The translations under genes were made by a program, and so were the position numbers. Positions 1 through 9,975 of a DNA stretch of 16,069 bases are shown here, one piece after another; positions within the stretch are counted from its first letter, which is position 1, and every line of letters begins with the position of its first letter. A model generated the notes under the pieces. It was given only the letters and a program-made list of their open reading frames with translations, had not been told where the DNA came from and ran no database searches. Source of the DNA: Isotricha intestinalis (lineage: Eukaryota; Ciliophora; Litostomatea; Vestibuliferida; Isotrichidae); the NCBI GenBank assembly GCA_023807065.1, contig JAJJLU010000861.1:1-16069 (forward strand), written 5' to 3'.

Positions 1-35
1 CCCAATCCCCAATCCCCAATCCCCATCCCCAATCA
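1..35. repeat. Telomere, (CCCCAAT)n C-rich strand
   Basis: The window opens with five C-rich units, four of them CCCAAT or CCCCAAT and one a shortened CCCCAT, then changes abruptly to unique A/T sequence. The G-rich strand would be ATTGGGG. A C-strand reading inward from position 1 is what a left chromosome end should look like. The seven-base unit differs from the classic CCCCAA (Tetrahymena), CCCCAAAA (hypotrichs and Euplotes) and CCCTAACA (heterotrichs) repeats, so it could help identify the lineage. Confidence 0.93.
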
Positions 36-463
36 ATTAATAAATTATGTTAATTTATTTTTATTATTTTCTTAAATATAATAAAAAATAATAAAATAAA
101 AAAATTAAATAGAGAATTTGATTCAATTTTTAGCCGGATATCTAAGAAAGAGATATTTTATTCCTGAATATGAATTTAGAGAATAAGGTATTTAGAAAAT
201 ATTTTATTATTTTTTTATTAACATACACACGATATAAAAATAAAAGATATATAAATATTTTTATTATTAAAGAAAGAAGTTGTAATACACAATAATTATA
301 TTTTAATAAAACTTTTAATTTTTTAAAATAATATTATTAAATATTATTATATAATAAAAATTTTTATAAATAATAATTTATTCAATAATCTTTTAAATAG
401 ATTTATATAAAAGATTTATAAATTAAAATATAAAAATAAGAATAACTTTATTATAAAATATTT
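36..463. other. Subtelomeric A/T stretch with one GC-richer island
   Basis: Most of this is A/T with no recognisable gene. The exception is about 100-190, which is richer in G and C. On the plus strand it reads openly for about 25 codons up to a TAA at 173-175, including LAGYLRKRYFIPEYEF. On the minus strand it also reads openly for about 22 codons, ending at a TGA near 124. It could be a terminal exon, a gene remnant or an RNA, and I cannot tell which. The rest is presumably the 3' flank of the minus-strand gene that ends at 464. Confidence 0.4.
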
Positions 464-1752
464 TTATTTTTCTAATTTATGTTTTTCTTTCTAAGAGTTT
501 GTAATTAATTAACTTTTTACTATCATATTATTTTATTTTATTACTCCCTATATTTATTTATTATTTACTCCCTATTATTTTATTTCAATTTATTTTACAC
601 ACTAATTTATTATATTTATTATAACAATCTAATATTAATTTTAATAAATAGGCTAATTTTAATAAATAAAATACACACTAATATTAATTAAATCATATAC
701 AATCTATATTTTAATAAATATAAATTATATCCTAATATTAAATCAAATTTTACATCCTACAAATATTTATTTATATAATACATCCTAAAAATAAATATAA
801 AAAATATATACTAAATTAAAAAATAATTACAAGCTAAAAATTAAATATTATTAACAATCAAAATAAAATAAAATAATTATTTTACAGGCTATAATTATTT
901 AATATCATTATTTAACTCCCTATAATTATTTAATATTATTATTATTTTACATACTATAATTATTTAATATTAAAATATAACAGGCTATATTTATTTATTA
1001 TTATTATTTTACTTCCTATAATAATTTAATATTATTATTTTACTATCTAGAATTATTTAACATTTTTATTTTACTCCTTATAATTATTTAATATTATCAT
1101 TTTACATTCTATAATTATTTAATATTATTATTTTACATTCTATAATTTTTTAATTTTATTATTTTATTCTCTAATATTATTTAATGTTATTATTTTATTC
1201 TCTATAATTAATTATTTAATATTATTATTTTACAGGCTATAATTATTTAATATTATTATTTTACTTTCTAAAATTATTTAATATTATTATTTTACCCACT
1301 ATAATTATTTAATATTATTATTTTACAGGCTAATTTTATTTTTATTTTACTTCCTAAAATATAATTTTTTATTCTTATTAACTATATTTTTATTTTAATT
1401 TTACATCCTTTATTTTAATTTTTTTCTACTCCCTATTTATTTATATTATTTATTTCACTTTCTTATTTTTATATATCATATACCCACTAACTTTTATTAT
1501 TATTTTACAAACTATTTTTATTATTATTCTTACTTCCTTTATTTTTTATTTTTATATTTTACATACTATATTAATATATTCTTACATGCTATTTTTAATT
1601 CAATTTATTACACACTAATTTAATTTTATATCTTACTTTCTTAATTTATTATAAATATATAAACAGTTATATATTTTAAATTTATTATATAAGCAATTAT
1701 ATATAATTTACCTTATTTCCCATTTATTAATTGGATTATCTATCATTTTCAT
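464..1752 (-). CDS. Small protein encoded by one-codon exons (43 single-codon exons)
   Basis: No homologue recognised. Seen on the minus strand: exon 1 (1752-1717) starts with ATG and reads MKMIDNPINKWE. It is followed by 43 isolated triplets, for example at 1691-1693, 1661-1663, 1637-1639 and 1612-1614, on to 569-571, 545-547 and 521-523. The last exon (490-464) reads KEKHKLEK and ends in TAA. The 44 spacers are 20-32 nt and nearly pure A/T; 35 start with GT (9 with AT) and 39 end with AG. In phase 0 no triplet is a stop, and every third base is A or T except in two TGG. G+C counts by codon position over the first 42 triplets are 20, 17 and 2. Triplets 1612-1296 read CHYEFWKGDLEPW and 808-545 read YDDDICPICGG, a possible metal-binding CPIC. 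The product is 63 residues. Inference: tiny spliceosomal introns or DNA-level excised segments. An alternative donor at 1711 (AAG|GT) would give a start MGNK, also in phase 0. Confidence 0.72.
886..1329 (-). repeat. Homogenised 31-bp array: near-identical 28-nt spacers around variable triplets
   Basis: In this part of the one-codon-exon array, twelve successive triplet-to-triplet distances are exactly 31 bp (the other two are 34 and 35). On the minus strand the 28-nt spacer begins GTAAAATAATAATATTA and ends AATTATAG, with one to a few changes per copy. The triplets between copies are CCT, TGG, AAA, CCT, AGA, AGA, AAT, AAT, GGA, ATA, GAA, CCT, TAT, GGA and CCT. Spacers are therefore conserved and triplets vary, the opposite of what simple tandem duplication followed by drift would give. 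This fits repeated insertion of one element, or homogenisation of the introns only. Confidence 0.85.
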
Positions 1753-1849
1753 TTTTTGTTGATAATTTGATGTTATTTATATTTATTTATTTATTTAGAT
1801 ATCATTAATTAAATAAATATTTTATTATTAATTTTAAAAATATTTATTA

Positions 1850-2740
1850 AAAAAATTGAAGATAATGAATTAAAAGAAAATGATAATAAAAATAATGAAG
1901 AAGAAAAAAAAATAAAGATATTATTGATAATAATAATAAAAATAATGATATAAATGAATATGATAATAAGAATATAAAGAAAATGATAATAAAAATATTG
2001 ATGAAGAAAATAAAATTAAGGATATTAATGATAAAAATATTGAAGATATTAATGTTAAAGAAAATGATAATCAAAATATTGAAGATAATCAAATTAAAGA
2101 AAATGATAATCAAAATATAGGAAAAAAAGAAATTAAAGAAAATGATAACCAAAATATTGAAGATTATCAAATTAAAGAAAATGATAATCAAAACATTGAA
2201 AATAAAGAAATTAAAGAAAATGATAATCAAAATATTGAAAATAAAGAAATTAAAGAAAATGATAATCAAAATATTGAAAATAATGAAATTAAAGAAAATG
2301 AAAATCAAAAATATGATGATATTAATATTAAAGAAAATGATAATGTTTATATTGAAGAAGAAAATAAAAATAAAGATATTAAGAAGAAAATAATAAAGAT
2401 ATTAATGAAAAAAGTGTTGAAAAATTAATCTTAAAAAAAATGATAATGAAAATATTGAAAATAATAAAGAAAATGATAATAAGATTGATGAAAAAAATAA
2501 AGAAAATAATTTAATTGATAAAAATAACGACAATAATGAATTAAAAGAATATAATAGAAAAAATATTGAAGATAATTATAATGATGATTTAAATGATAAA
2601 AAAAGATAGAAGAAAAAAGTAAAGATAATGAAATAAAAGAAAAAGATAATAAAAATATTGAAGATAATGAAATTAAAGAACAAGATAATAAAAATGAAAT
2701 AAATGAAATAAAAGATAAAAATATTGAAGATATTTCGATT
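1850..2740. repeat. 39-bp tandem repeat tract, purine-rich on the plus strand
   Basis: Copies of a 39-bp unit starting AAAGAAAATGATAA lie in perfect register at 2057, 2096, 2135, 2174, 2213, 2252, 2291 and 2330, with degenerate copies on both sides. Read on the plus strand the unit gives the 13-residue pattern KENDNQNIEDNQI, typical of low-complexity protist protein tails. Read on the minus strand it gives an implausible Phe/Ile/Asn run. No ATG or convincing plus-strand gene start exists, and the plus frame breaks at A runs, for example near 1910. It may be a repeat-encoding tail that lost its gene, a minisatellite, or a misjoin, since it abuts the broken end of the minus-strand cNBD gene. 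Confidence 0.85.
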
Positions 2741-3727
2741 TGTAAATACTTCAAAATCACCATCAATAATAAAATAAATACAATCATTTTCTTTATTTTG
2801 TTCAATTAAATCAACACCTTTTTCTAATTTTCTTAAATTAAATAATTTATAATATTTTTTATCTAATGCATAAGGAGTTACTTTTTGAAAAATATTATAA
2901 TTATTAATTACAGAAAAAAATTTTTTTTTTGCTTTTTCAATTGCATTTTTTAGTAAATTATTATAATCATTTCTATAAATAATTGCAAAATCAGTTGGTT
3001 CATTTGTTATTACACTTGCTTGTCTTCTCCCTGAATTTTGTTCTAATGCCAATTCACCAAAAGTTTCTCCTTTATTACTTTTACCAATTATAATATAATT
3101 TGATATTTTTACACTATTTTTTTTTCTTCTTCTTCACTAATTATAATTTTGTAAATTTGTTGATTTACATTATTTCTTTCTATATATTCTTCTATTGGAA
3201 TATTTGTTATTTTTTTTTATTTTGATTTATTTTATAAATTCATATAATTCTTTTGCTTCATTTAATATTGTTTTATTTTGTTTATTTTCATGATTAAAAT
3301 ATATATTTTTTAAATATAAATCAAAATTTTCTCCTATTGAATAAGTTAAACCATTTAATTGAATACATTGTCTTAAAAATTCATTTGAATTATTTTTTCT
3401 TAATTTAAATAAGTGAAGTAAATATTGTTCAAATGTCATTTCATAATTTGTTGGTCTACTTACTAAAAATGATACAGAACCTTTTAATAATAAAAAAAAA
3501 GAATCTCCCTTTTCACCTTCTTCTACTATTATATCATTTTTTTCTCTTTGACTATATTTTATTATTTTTGCACATTCATTTAAATAATAATTATAATCTT
3601 CATTTGTATCACGTAATATATTCATAAAACCTTTTAATTGTCTTATACATTTAACTATTATTGGAATATTTTTTTCTGATTGTGGTTTTTTTAATTCAAT
3701 TATACATTTTTCTAAATCATTTTGCAT
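2738..3727 (-). CDS. Cyclic-nucleotide-binding-domain protein, 3' part lost in the repeat
   Basis: ATG at 3727 (MQNDLEKC). The first cNBD is visible as IIVEEGEKGDSFFLLLKGSV, then a long insertion, then FGELALEQ and RRQASVIT, the phosphate-binding cassette with its conserved Glu and Arg. A second cNBD begins with LEKGVDLIEQNKENDCIYFI and IDGDFEVFTN, then runs straight into the 39-bp repeat, so its phosphate-binding half is missing. An in-frame TAA lies at 3229-3227. The frame shifts at an A9 run near 3210 and again at an A9 run at 3125-3117. Between the shifts the third frame reads NIPIEEYIERNNVNQQIYKI, so the domain is whole if the runs are miscounted. Such multi-cNBD proteins are common in ciliates; the ligand and partner are unknown. 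The neighbouring IFT81 gene is divergent. Confidence 0.78.
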
Positions 3728-4580
3728 TTTTTTTTATATTAATTTTAATTATTTAATATAAAACTCAAAATAACTCAGCTTATATTCCATATGCTTGTAA
3801 ATTATTATTTTAGGAATTACTTGCTATGCATATTACTCCAAAGATGATATTGTCTTCTACAAAAATTGACAAAGCTTAATTTAATTGGGAAAATATATAT
3901 TTAATGATATTTTTTAATTAAATACACTAAATTATTAAATTAATATAAATATATATATTTTTTTTCTTTTAAATTTATTATAAAGTAACTCATTTAAAGA
4001 AAATATAAAAGTATTTTTTTTCTTTATGAATTGATTAATATCAATTATAAATATTTCATTTGTTGATTTATTTAAATGTTTGAATTTTTGGTTCTAATTG
4101 CATATACTAAAAAATAATTGTGAAAAATTTATTTTATATGATGAGGGAATTTGAATTTCATATTAAAATTAAAAAATGAATATCATTCCTCCTTTTACTT
4201 TTGAGAAATTTTATTTTGTTTTATATATTTAAATATTAAATCAAAATAATACATGAGGTAATTAAATTTATTAATTTTTATCTCCTTTTTCTCATTTTTT
4301 ATAAAATAATTTTTTATTTGAATAAAAATATCAAATAAGAAACAAATTTAAATTAATAGAAATGAACATGAAAATAAATTATAAAAAATAATATACCCAT
4401 ATTCATATTTTTTTTGTTTAGAAAATTACATTATTTTTATATATAAATTATATTATTATTCAAAAAAAATATTATAAATTAAAAATAAAAATTTAATTAT
4501 ATATTAATTAGTAACTAATTGATATTTTGGAAAAAAAAAATCAATAAAAATAAATATATAAAATTAAAAAACAGATTAAA
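3728..4580. promoter_or_regulatory. Divergent intergenic region between the cNBD gene and IFT81
   Basis: This 850-bp A/T-rich gap separates two start codons that point away from each other, so it should hold both promoters. A slightly less A/T-rich patch at about 3770-3880 is the only compositional feature. I see no RNA gene, no one-codon-exon pattern and no recognisable promoter motif. Both start codons are preceded by A-rich leader sequence. Confidence 0.4.
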
Positions 4581-6581
4581 ATGAGTAAAAGAGCAATTCA
4601 AAATCCACAAATTAATTCAACAACAATGGTACAAGAAATCGTGGGAGTATTACGTCGTCCACCATTTAACGAGACATTAACATTAATGTCATTTGAAGAA
4701 AAGAGAGAATATGAATTATTAGAATTAATTGTGAAAGTAATGGGAATGATAGATAAAAAATTAAAACTAGACACAAACAACACAGAAGAATGTTTAAGAG
4801 CAACATTTGATTTTTTAAAAATACTAAAATTTAATTATCCAAGTGATAGACAATTACAAGAAGATTTAGCAAGAGGAGATAAAAGATTATTAATTCAAAT
4901 ACTTCATTTTCTCTTAACAAATTTAAAAGCATTAACAAAAACATATTATGTAAATAAATATATAACACCAGTTCAAATAAGTGATGAATATCAAGGTGAT
5001 GAAGAAATAATTGATTTATTAACACAATATAAAGATTTACAAGCTGAATTTTATACTACTTATAATATGTTAGAAGAAAAAAGACAAAATGCACCTCAAA
5101 TTAAAGAATTAAAAGAAGATATTGCAAAAAATCAAAGTGATAAATTACAATTAACTTCCACTATTGCAAGATTTAAAAAAGAATATGCAAATAAACCTGA
5201 TTTTCAAGCTTTATTAGAAATTACTTCTAAATTAAGAAAAGAACAAGAACAAGATTCAAATTTAGAAAAAAAATAATGAGACAACAATATGATATTAAAG
5301 ATGCTGAAGAAAGATTAATGATAGCTCAACAGAGATTAATGGAAAATCAAAAAAATATAAATGAAAATGTAAGTGCATTTCAATTACTTGAAATTGCAAA
5401 AAATCAAAGAAATAATAATAGAGATACTTATGAAAATATAATAAAATATGAATTAATTGATAGAAGAAATAGATTAAAAACTTTAGAACAAATTTTACAA
5501 ATGCCTGAAATTACTATGAATGATTTAGCTACTTTAAAAAATCAAAGAATGAGTTTAATTAATGATATTGATAAATTAGAAAATAAATTAAAAAATTCTC
5601 CAATTCAATCTTCAGAATTACAAATTTATAAACAAAATGCAATGCAAGCTATAACAGCAAAAGAGAATTCTGCTAAATTATTAGAAAAATTATAAAAAGA
5701 AAAAAATTTATTAGAAATAAAATTTAATGAAATGAATAAGAAATTTGAAGCATCAAAAGGATATCGTTTTGTAAGAAAAGATGATTTATTACAACAAGCA
5801 GAAAATTTAAAAAAGAAAAAAGAAACATATCAAAAATACCAAAAAGCAATTGATAGAATAAAAGGAGAAGCATTAATTTTAGATAGAACTATTAATATTT
5901 TAAAAGAAAAGACACCAGATGGTGAAGAAATTTTAAAAAAATTTAAAGAAAAAAATGGAAAAGTATTAAATCAAGTAAAAAGAGAATTGGAAATTTTAGC
6001 AACTAGAAAACAAGAAATTGATGAAAGTAAAGCATTAACTTTAGAAGAATATGCAAAATTAATTAATCAAATTAAAAAAAAAATACAAGATCAAGATTAA
6101 AAAAAATGTTATTGCACCTTTAACAGAAGAAAGAGATAAATTAAAAAGAGAATATGAACAAATTATGCCAACTTATGAAAAGAAAAAAAATACTTTTCAA
6201 GTTGCAACTTCTTCTATTCAAAAAGATTATGATATTGTTAAAGAAGAATATAATAAACAAGAAAAAGTTTTTAGAGAATGTCAAGATAAATATCATCAAT
6301 TGAATTTATCTATGAAAATTAATGCAGAAATGATGAAAAGATGTGAAAATGAAGGTCAATTTATGAGTAAACCTGATAAAAAATATAAAGATAATTTTAA
6401 AACTTATCAAGATTATTATAAAGAAATTATTAGTCAAGAAAATGAATTGATTAAAGATTTAAGGGAAAAACAATTAAAAACTAAAGAAGCTTATGAAGAT
6501 AATGATAGACAGTTGAAATTGTATGCTGATTTAAAAAAATTGCTTACTATGAAGTTTGATAGTTTAAAAGGGAAAAAGTAA
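4581..6581 (+). CDS. IFT81: Intraflagellar transport protein 81 (IFT81)
   Basis: IFT81 is a core IFT-B subunit; with IFT74 it carries tubulin along cilia. The N-terminal region (residues 15-135) matches the family's calponin-homology-like tubulin-binding domain, with LRRPPFNETLTLMSFEE and LIQILHFLLTNLKAL. The rest is coiled coil, and the total of about 665 residues fits the family. Three breaks occur. At 5266-5276 an A8 run precedes TAATGA, and one extra A would restore the frame. At 5693-5695 an in-frame TAA lies between LLEKL and KEKN in a poorly conserved coiled-coil position. Near 6074-6106 the frame moves by one base, in either the A10 or the A8 run; using the A10 run avoids the TAA at 6098. 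The protein ends at the usual family length at TAA 6579-6581. The next in-frame TGA is almost 700 bp away, so TAA appears to terminate here. Confidence 0.92.
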
Positions 6582-7473
6582 TTTTTTTTAAATTTAATTA
6601 AAAAGAAGATTAGTTTAAACTAAATTATAATTTTTTTGATATTTTATTACATATTTTTCAATTTATTAATTGAATTAATTAATTCAATGTATTTTGATAA
6701 TTTCATTAAGATTATTAATTAAGAATTTTTTCATAGAAAAATAAAAAACAATTTTTTCATTTTTAACAATTCTTTTACAGATTTTTTGACTTTATTTTTA
6801 AAATATTTTATTTTCCATTAACTTCATTTTGTTTTTATTTTCTTCATTTCTTCTTCATCTTCTTTTCTATTCAAAATTTTAATTTTTGTATTTTTATTAT
6901 TATTATTTCCATTTTATAAAAAAGGTCTTATATTAATTTTTCATTCAATTATTATAATTTTTTATTTAAATGATTTTTTTAAAAAATCTAATACTGTTTT
7001 TAAATTGTATAAAAAAAGACTTAATATATATATGAATCTATTTTATCCTTTCTTTAAAAAATAATAACTTAATTTAATCATATTAATTGTAATTGTTTCA
7101 ATAAATTTTTCGACAAAAGAACATATTGAACACCGAACATATCAGATAAAGTAATTATATATATATTATTTTCATCATTTTTTTACATTATTAATTAAGA
7201 GAATAGAATATATTAATCTATTTTTAAAAAGGAATGAAATATACATTTCACAATATAATGTGAAAGTGTAATGATATTTTGATTTACAAAAAAATTACAT
7301 TACTCACTTAATAATTTTATAAAATTTAATTATTTTTTTAAAATGTTTTCTAATTTTTTCAAATTATTTTAAAACTAGGAAATATATTTTATTTATTTAT
7401 TTTTCCTTTTAAACATATTAAATAAATAATTATAATAATTCAAGTTGGAAATTAAAGCTACAAATTATTTATA
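6582..7473. other. Intergenic stretch with coding-like scraps
   Basis: No complete gene is visible. On the minus strand about 6700-7060 reads as a loosely coding-like sequence (for example LYNLKTVLDFLKKSFK, then an acidic NRKEDEEEMKK), but it is broken by TAA, TAG and several TGA codons. A second scrap at about 7087-7180 on the minus strand reads IYIITLSDMFGVQYVLLSKN and ends at a TGA; its region is richer in G and C than its surroundings, and the DMFGVQY core recalls the C-terminus of PhnB-type VOC proteins. Both may be decayed genes or chance. IFT81 and the second cNBD gene converge on this gap. Confidence 0.3.
7246..7265. repeat. Inverted repeat (hairpin)
   Basis: TTTCACA (7246-7252) and TGTGAAA (7259-7265) are perfect reverse complements around a six-base ATATAA loop. 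It lies in the gap between two convergent genes, about 200 bp past the end of the second cNBD gene. A transcript-end or protein-binding role is possible but unsupported, and a 7-bp stem can arise by chance in such DNA. Confidence 0.5.
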
Positions 7474-9597
7474 TTAATTGAATATTAAAAAAGGGAGATC
7501 ATATTTCCCTGATTTAAAATATTTTACACCAGGTTTATCTGAATAATTTGAATAAAAAGAACTTATTTCTTTTAATATTGAATTTTCAATACTTTTATTG
7601 CTTTTATTTCTAGATATTAAATTATTATTTTTAAATTTTTTTATTCTTTGATTATATTGATTTTTTCCAAAGTTTTAGAATTTTTATTATTTTCATTATT
7701 TTGTGATTCAATATTAACTTCATTTTTAAATATTTTTGTTTTAATTGATGTTCTGAATTTATTTGCTCTAATATTAAAAGAAGATTGTCTTGGATTAGAT
7801 GTGAGAAAAAAATTATCCATATTATTATATTCTTTAATACTTTCATTTAAAATAGTTTTATAATTATTAGGATGAGTAATAATAGGAAGATTAGATGAAT
7901 AATCTAAAGACATTAAAGATTTTTTCTTTAAAGGTCTCTTTTGATTCAATTTATGATTAATATTTTTTAAATTGACAGAAATTTGATAAGATTTTAAAGT
8001 TGAACTTGCAGGTCTTAAAATTTCTTTATGTAATTCTTCATTTAATTTTTTTTGTTTTTCTTTAAAAATTATATTCTTCAAAGAATTCTTTAATTTTTAT
8101 ACATTTGTAACATAAAATTAACTTCAAACTTATAAATAACAGTCATTGTACTAGTAACAACTAAACAAAATTTATATTTCATTCCTTTAATACAAGATTC
8201 TAAATCACCAATTCCTCCTGGATTTAATCTACTTATCATTTGCATTTTTTCAATATTAATACTTTCTTTTTCTTTAATATTTCCTATTGGTTTATAAAAA
8301 GCACATTCTCCTTTATAAACAATATAAATTATTTCATCATTATCAAAAGGAGTATAAATAATATCTCCTCTTTCACAAAAAAGAGGAAGAATTTTTATTA
8401 ACATTTTTCCCATTTTATAATCTTTTTTCAAAGCTGGAATTCTTGCTAAAATAAATTTAATTTTTTTCATATCACTTTCAGTAAATTTTTTTGATAGAAT
8501 TTTTTCAAAATATTTTTTATTTAAATAAAATAAATGTGTATCTGTATTACAATAAATTGAAGTTGTTCTTGGAATATTATATAATATTCCCTATTCACCA
8601 AAACACATTCCTTCTGATAATTGTGCTCTTTCAATTTCAAAATCAAGAATAAATTTCGATAATTCTTCACTTGACATATTATTATCGGGAGCTTGATGAT
8701 TTTTAATTGCTTTTACTATTTTAATTTCTTTTTTTATATTTATTTTTATATTTGAATCTTTGAATTCATGTTTAATTTTATTTCTACTTTTTTTTCTTAA
8801 TAATTGTAATGTTTCATTATTAATTGATCAATCAATTATTGAATCTAAATAATCTTCTGTTGATAATCTTCCTTTATTTATTTTTCTATTATCACCATTA
8901 TCCTTATCGTTAATTTCTAATCTTTTACTAATCTGATCTTTTAAAATATGACTTTTTTCATCAATAGAATCATCTTCTTCAATTTCAATTGAATATTCAT
9001 ATTCATCAGAATATTCATTTTCTTCTTCTAAATCAGACATAAAATATTCTTCAGGTATATTTTGTAAACTTTCTTCATTATCAAAATCTCCTTTACTAAT
9101 TAAAGAATGAAATTTTTTTGTATATTCAATTGGAGAAACTAATCTAATTCCAACTTTTCCTGTAATTACACCATACATTGCATCACTTCTATCAAATTGT
9201 CTAAAAAGATATTGTCCTTTTGTCATATATTTATGTTTTATAAAACATGAAATTTTTCTTATATCATCATTTAATAAATCTTGGAAATTCATATATTTAA
9301 TTAATCCATTGAATTTAAGTAAAGTTAAATATATTAAATTTACATTTCTTTCATTTGAGTTATTACAAGAAAAAAGCATTATTTCACTTTGTTTTTTGTT
9401 TACTAATGATTCAAATGTTAATTTATGTTATATATTGGTTTCGATGATTCTCTTATTAAAACTTCATTGTAATGGTAATCTCCTAATAAAAATTTTTTTT
9501 GTAATTCTACTTCTTCATATTCTCTTAATTTAGAGAGAAAAAAAATTGCAAATAATTTTACTCCTTTTTTCTTTTTCCATTCATGATTATTTGACAT
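7474..9597 (-). CDS. Second multi-cNBD protein, interrupted frame
   Basis: ATG chosen at 9597 (MSNNHEWKKKKG). The first cNBD starts at YMTKGQYLFRQFDRSDAMYG, then has a long acidic insertion (EEENEYSDEYEYSIEIEEDD) and resumes at GMCFGE and NIPRTTSIYC, the phosphate-binding cassette. A second domain follows (CERGDIIYTPFDNDEIIYIV, GGIGDLES). The C-terminus is Lys/Asn-rich and ends at TAA 7476-7474. Interruptions: a frame change near 9425 without a long homopolymer; TGA at 8830-8828 inside the insertion, with the frame open on both sides; TAG at 8593-8591 directly after FGE, where Trp, Leu or Gln would be usual; frame changes near 8095 and 8060 at A5 and T5 runs and near 7665 at an A6 run. The two halves of one domain lie either side of the TGA, so these are not separate genes. 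About 710 codons. The ligand is unknown. Confidence 0.8.
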
Positions 9598-9951
9598 TAA
9601 AAATGATTTAAATGCTAAATAAATCAATTAGAATGATATTAAATATTTAAAAAAATGAAGTAAATAAATGCATAATTTTTGTAAATTACACTTAAATTAA
9701 AAAGTAAAAGTAAAAATATTCAATCAATTTTAATTTTCAAAAATATATTATATATATAACTATGATATCAATATTTTTCTATTATGTTTTTCTTGCTTTA
9801 TTTTTTATCATATTAATAAATAAATGATTTAATATATTTTATATTATCAAAATATATATAATAAACTATATAAAGATATTTAACTTAACTCAATGAAATA
9901 TCTATAGTTACAAACAAATAAAAAATAAAAATAATTTTTTTTCAAAATACA
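9598..9951. other. Intergenic A/T sequence
   Basis: This lies between the start of the second cNBD gene and the end of the next minus-strand gene, so it should hold the cNBD promoter. I see only A/T-rich sequence with TATATA runs near 9750 and 9860, and no gene or motif I can support. Confidence 0.4.
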
Positions 9952-9975
9952 TCATAAAACACAAAAATTAATTAA

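Noticed and set aside
100..190. tRNA or other known RNA in the subtelomeric island
   Set aside because: I could not find a cloverleaf or any recognisable conserved RNA motif in it.
886..1332. CRISPR-like array
   Set aside because: The conserved unit is 28 nt of A/T and the variable part is only 3 nt, far too short for spacers; the variable triplets behave as codons.
1847..2308. Long minus-strand Phe/Ile/Asn-rich open frame across the 39-bp repeat
   Set aside because: It is the complement of a purine-rich repeat that reads naturally on the other strand; the frame is open only because the repeat contains few stop codons in that phase.
2142..2393. Plus-strand Lys/Ile/Leu-rich open frame in the repeat
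   Set aside because: This is the wrong phase of the same repeat; the neighbouring phase gives the regular KENDN pattern.
5266..5280. Euplotes-type +1 frameshift at AAA-TAA in IFT81
   Set aside because: The required shift is the other way (-1 or +2), the telomere is not the Euplotes type, and the second IFT81 break needs the opposite direction.
6582..7272. Extension of IFT81 to the next in-frame TGA
   Set aside because: It would add over 200 residues of non-coding-like Phe/Ile/Leu sequence past the normal family length, with many TAA codons.
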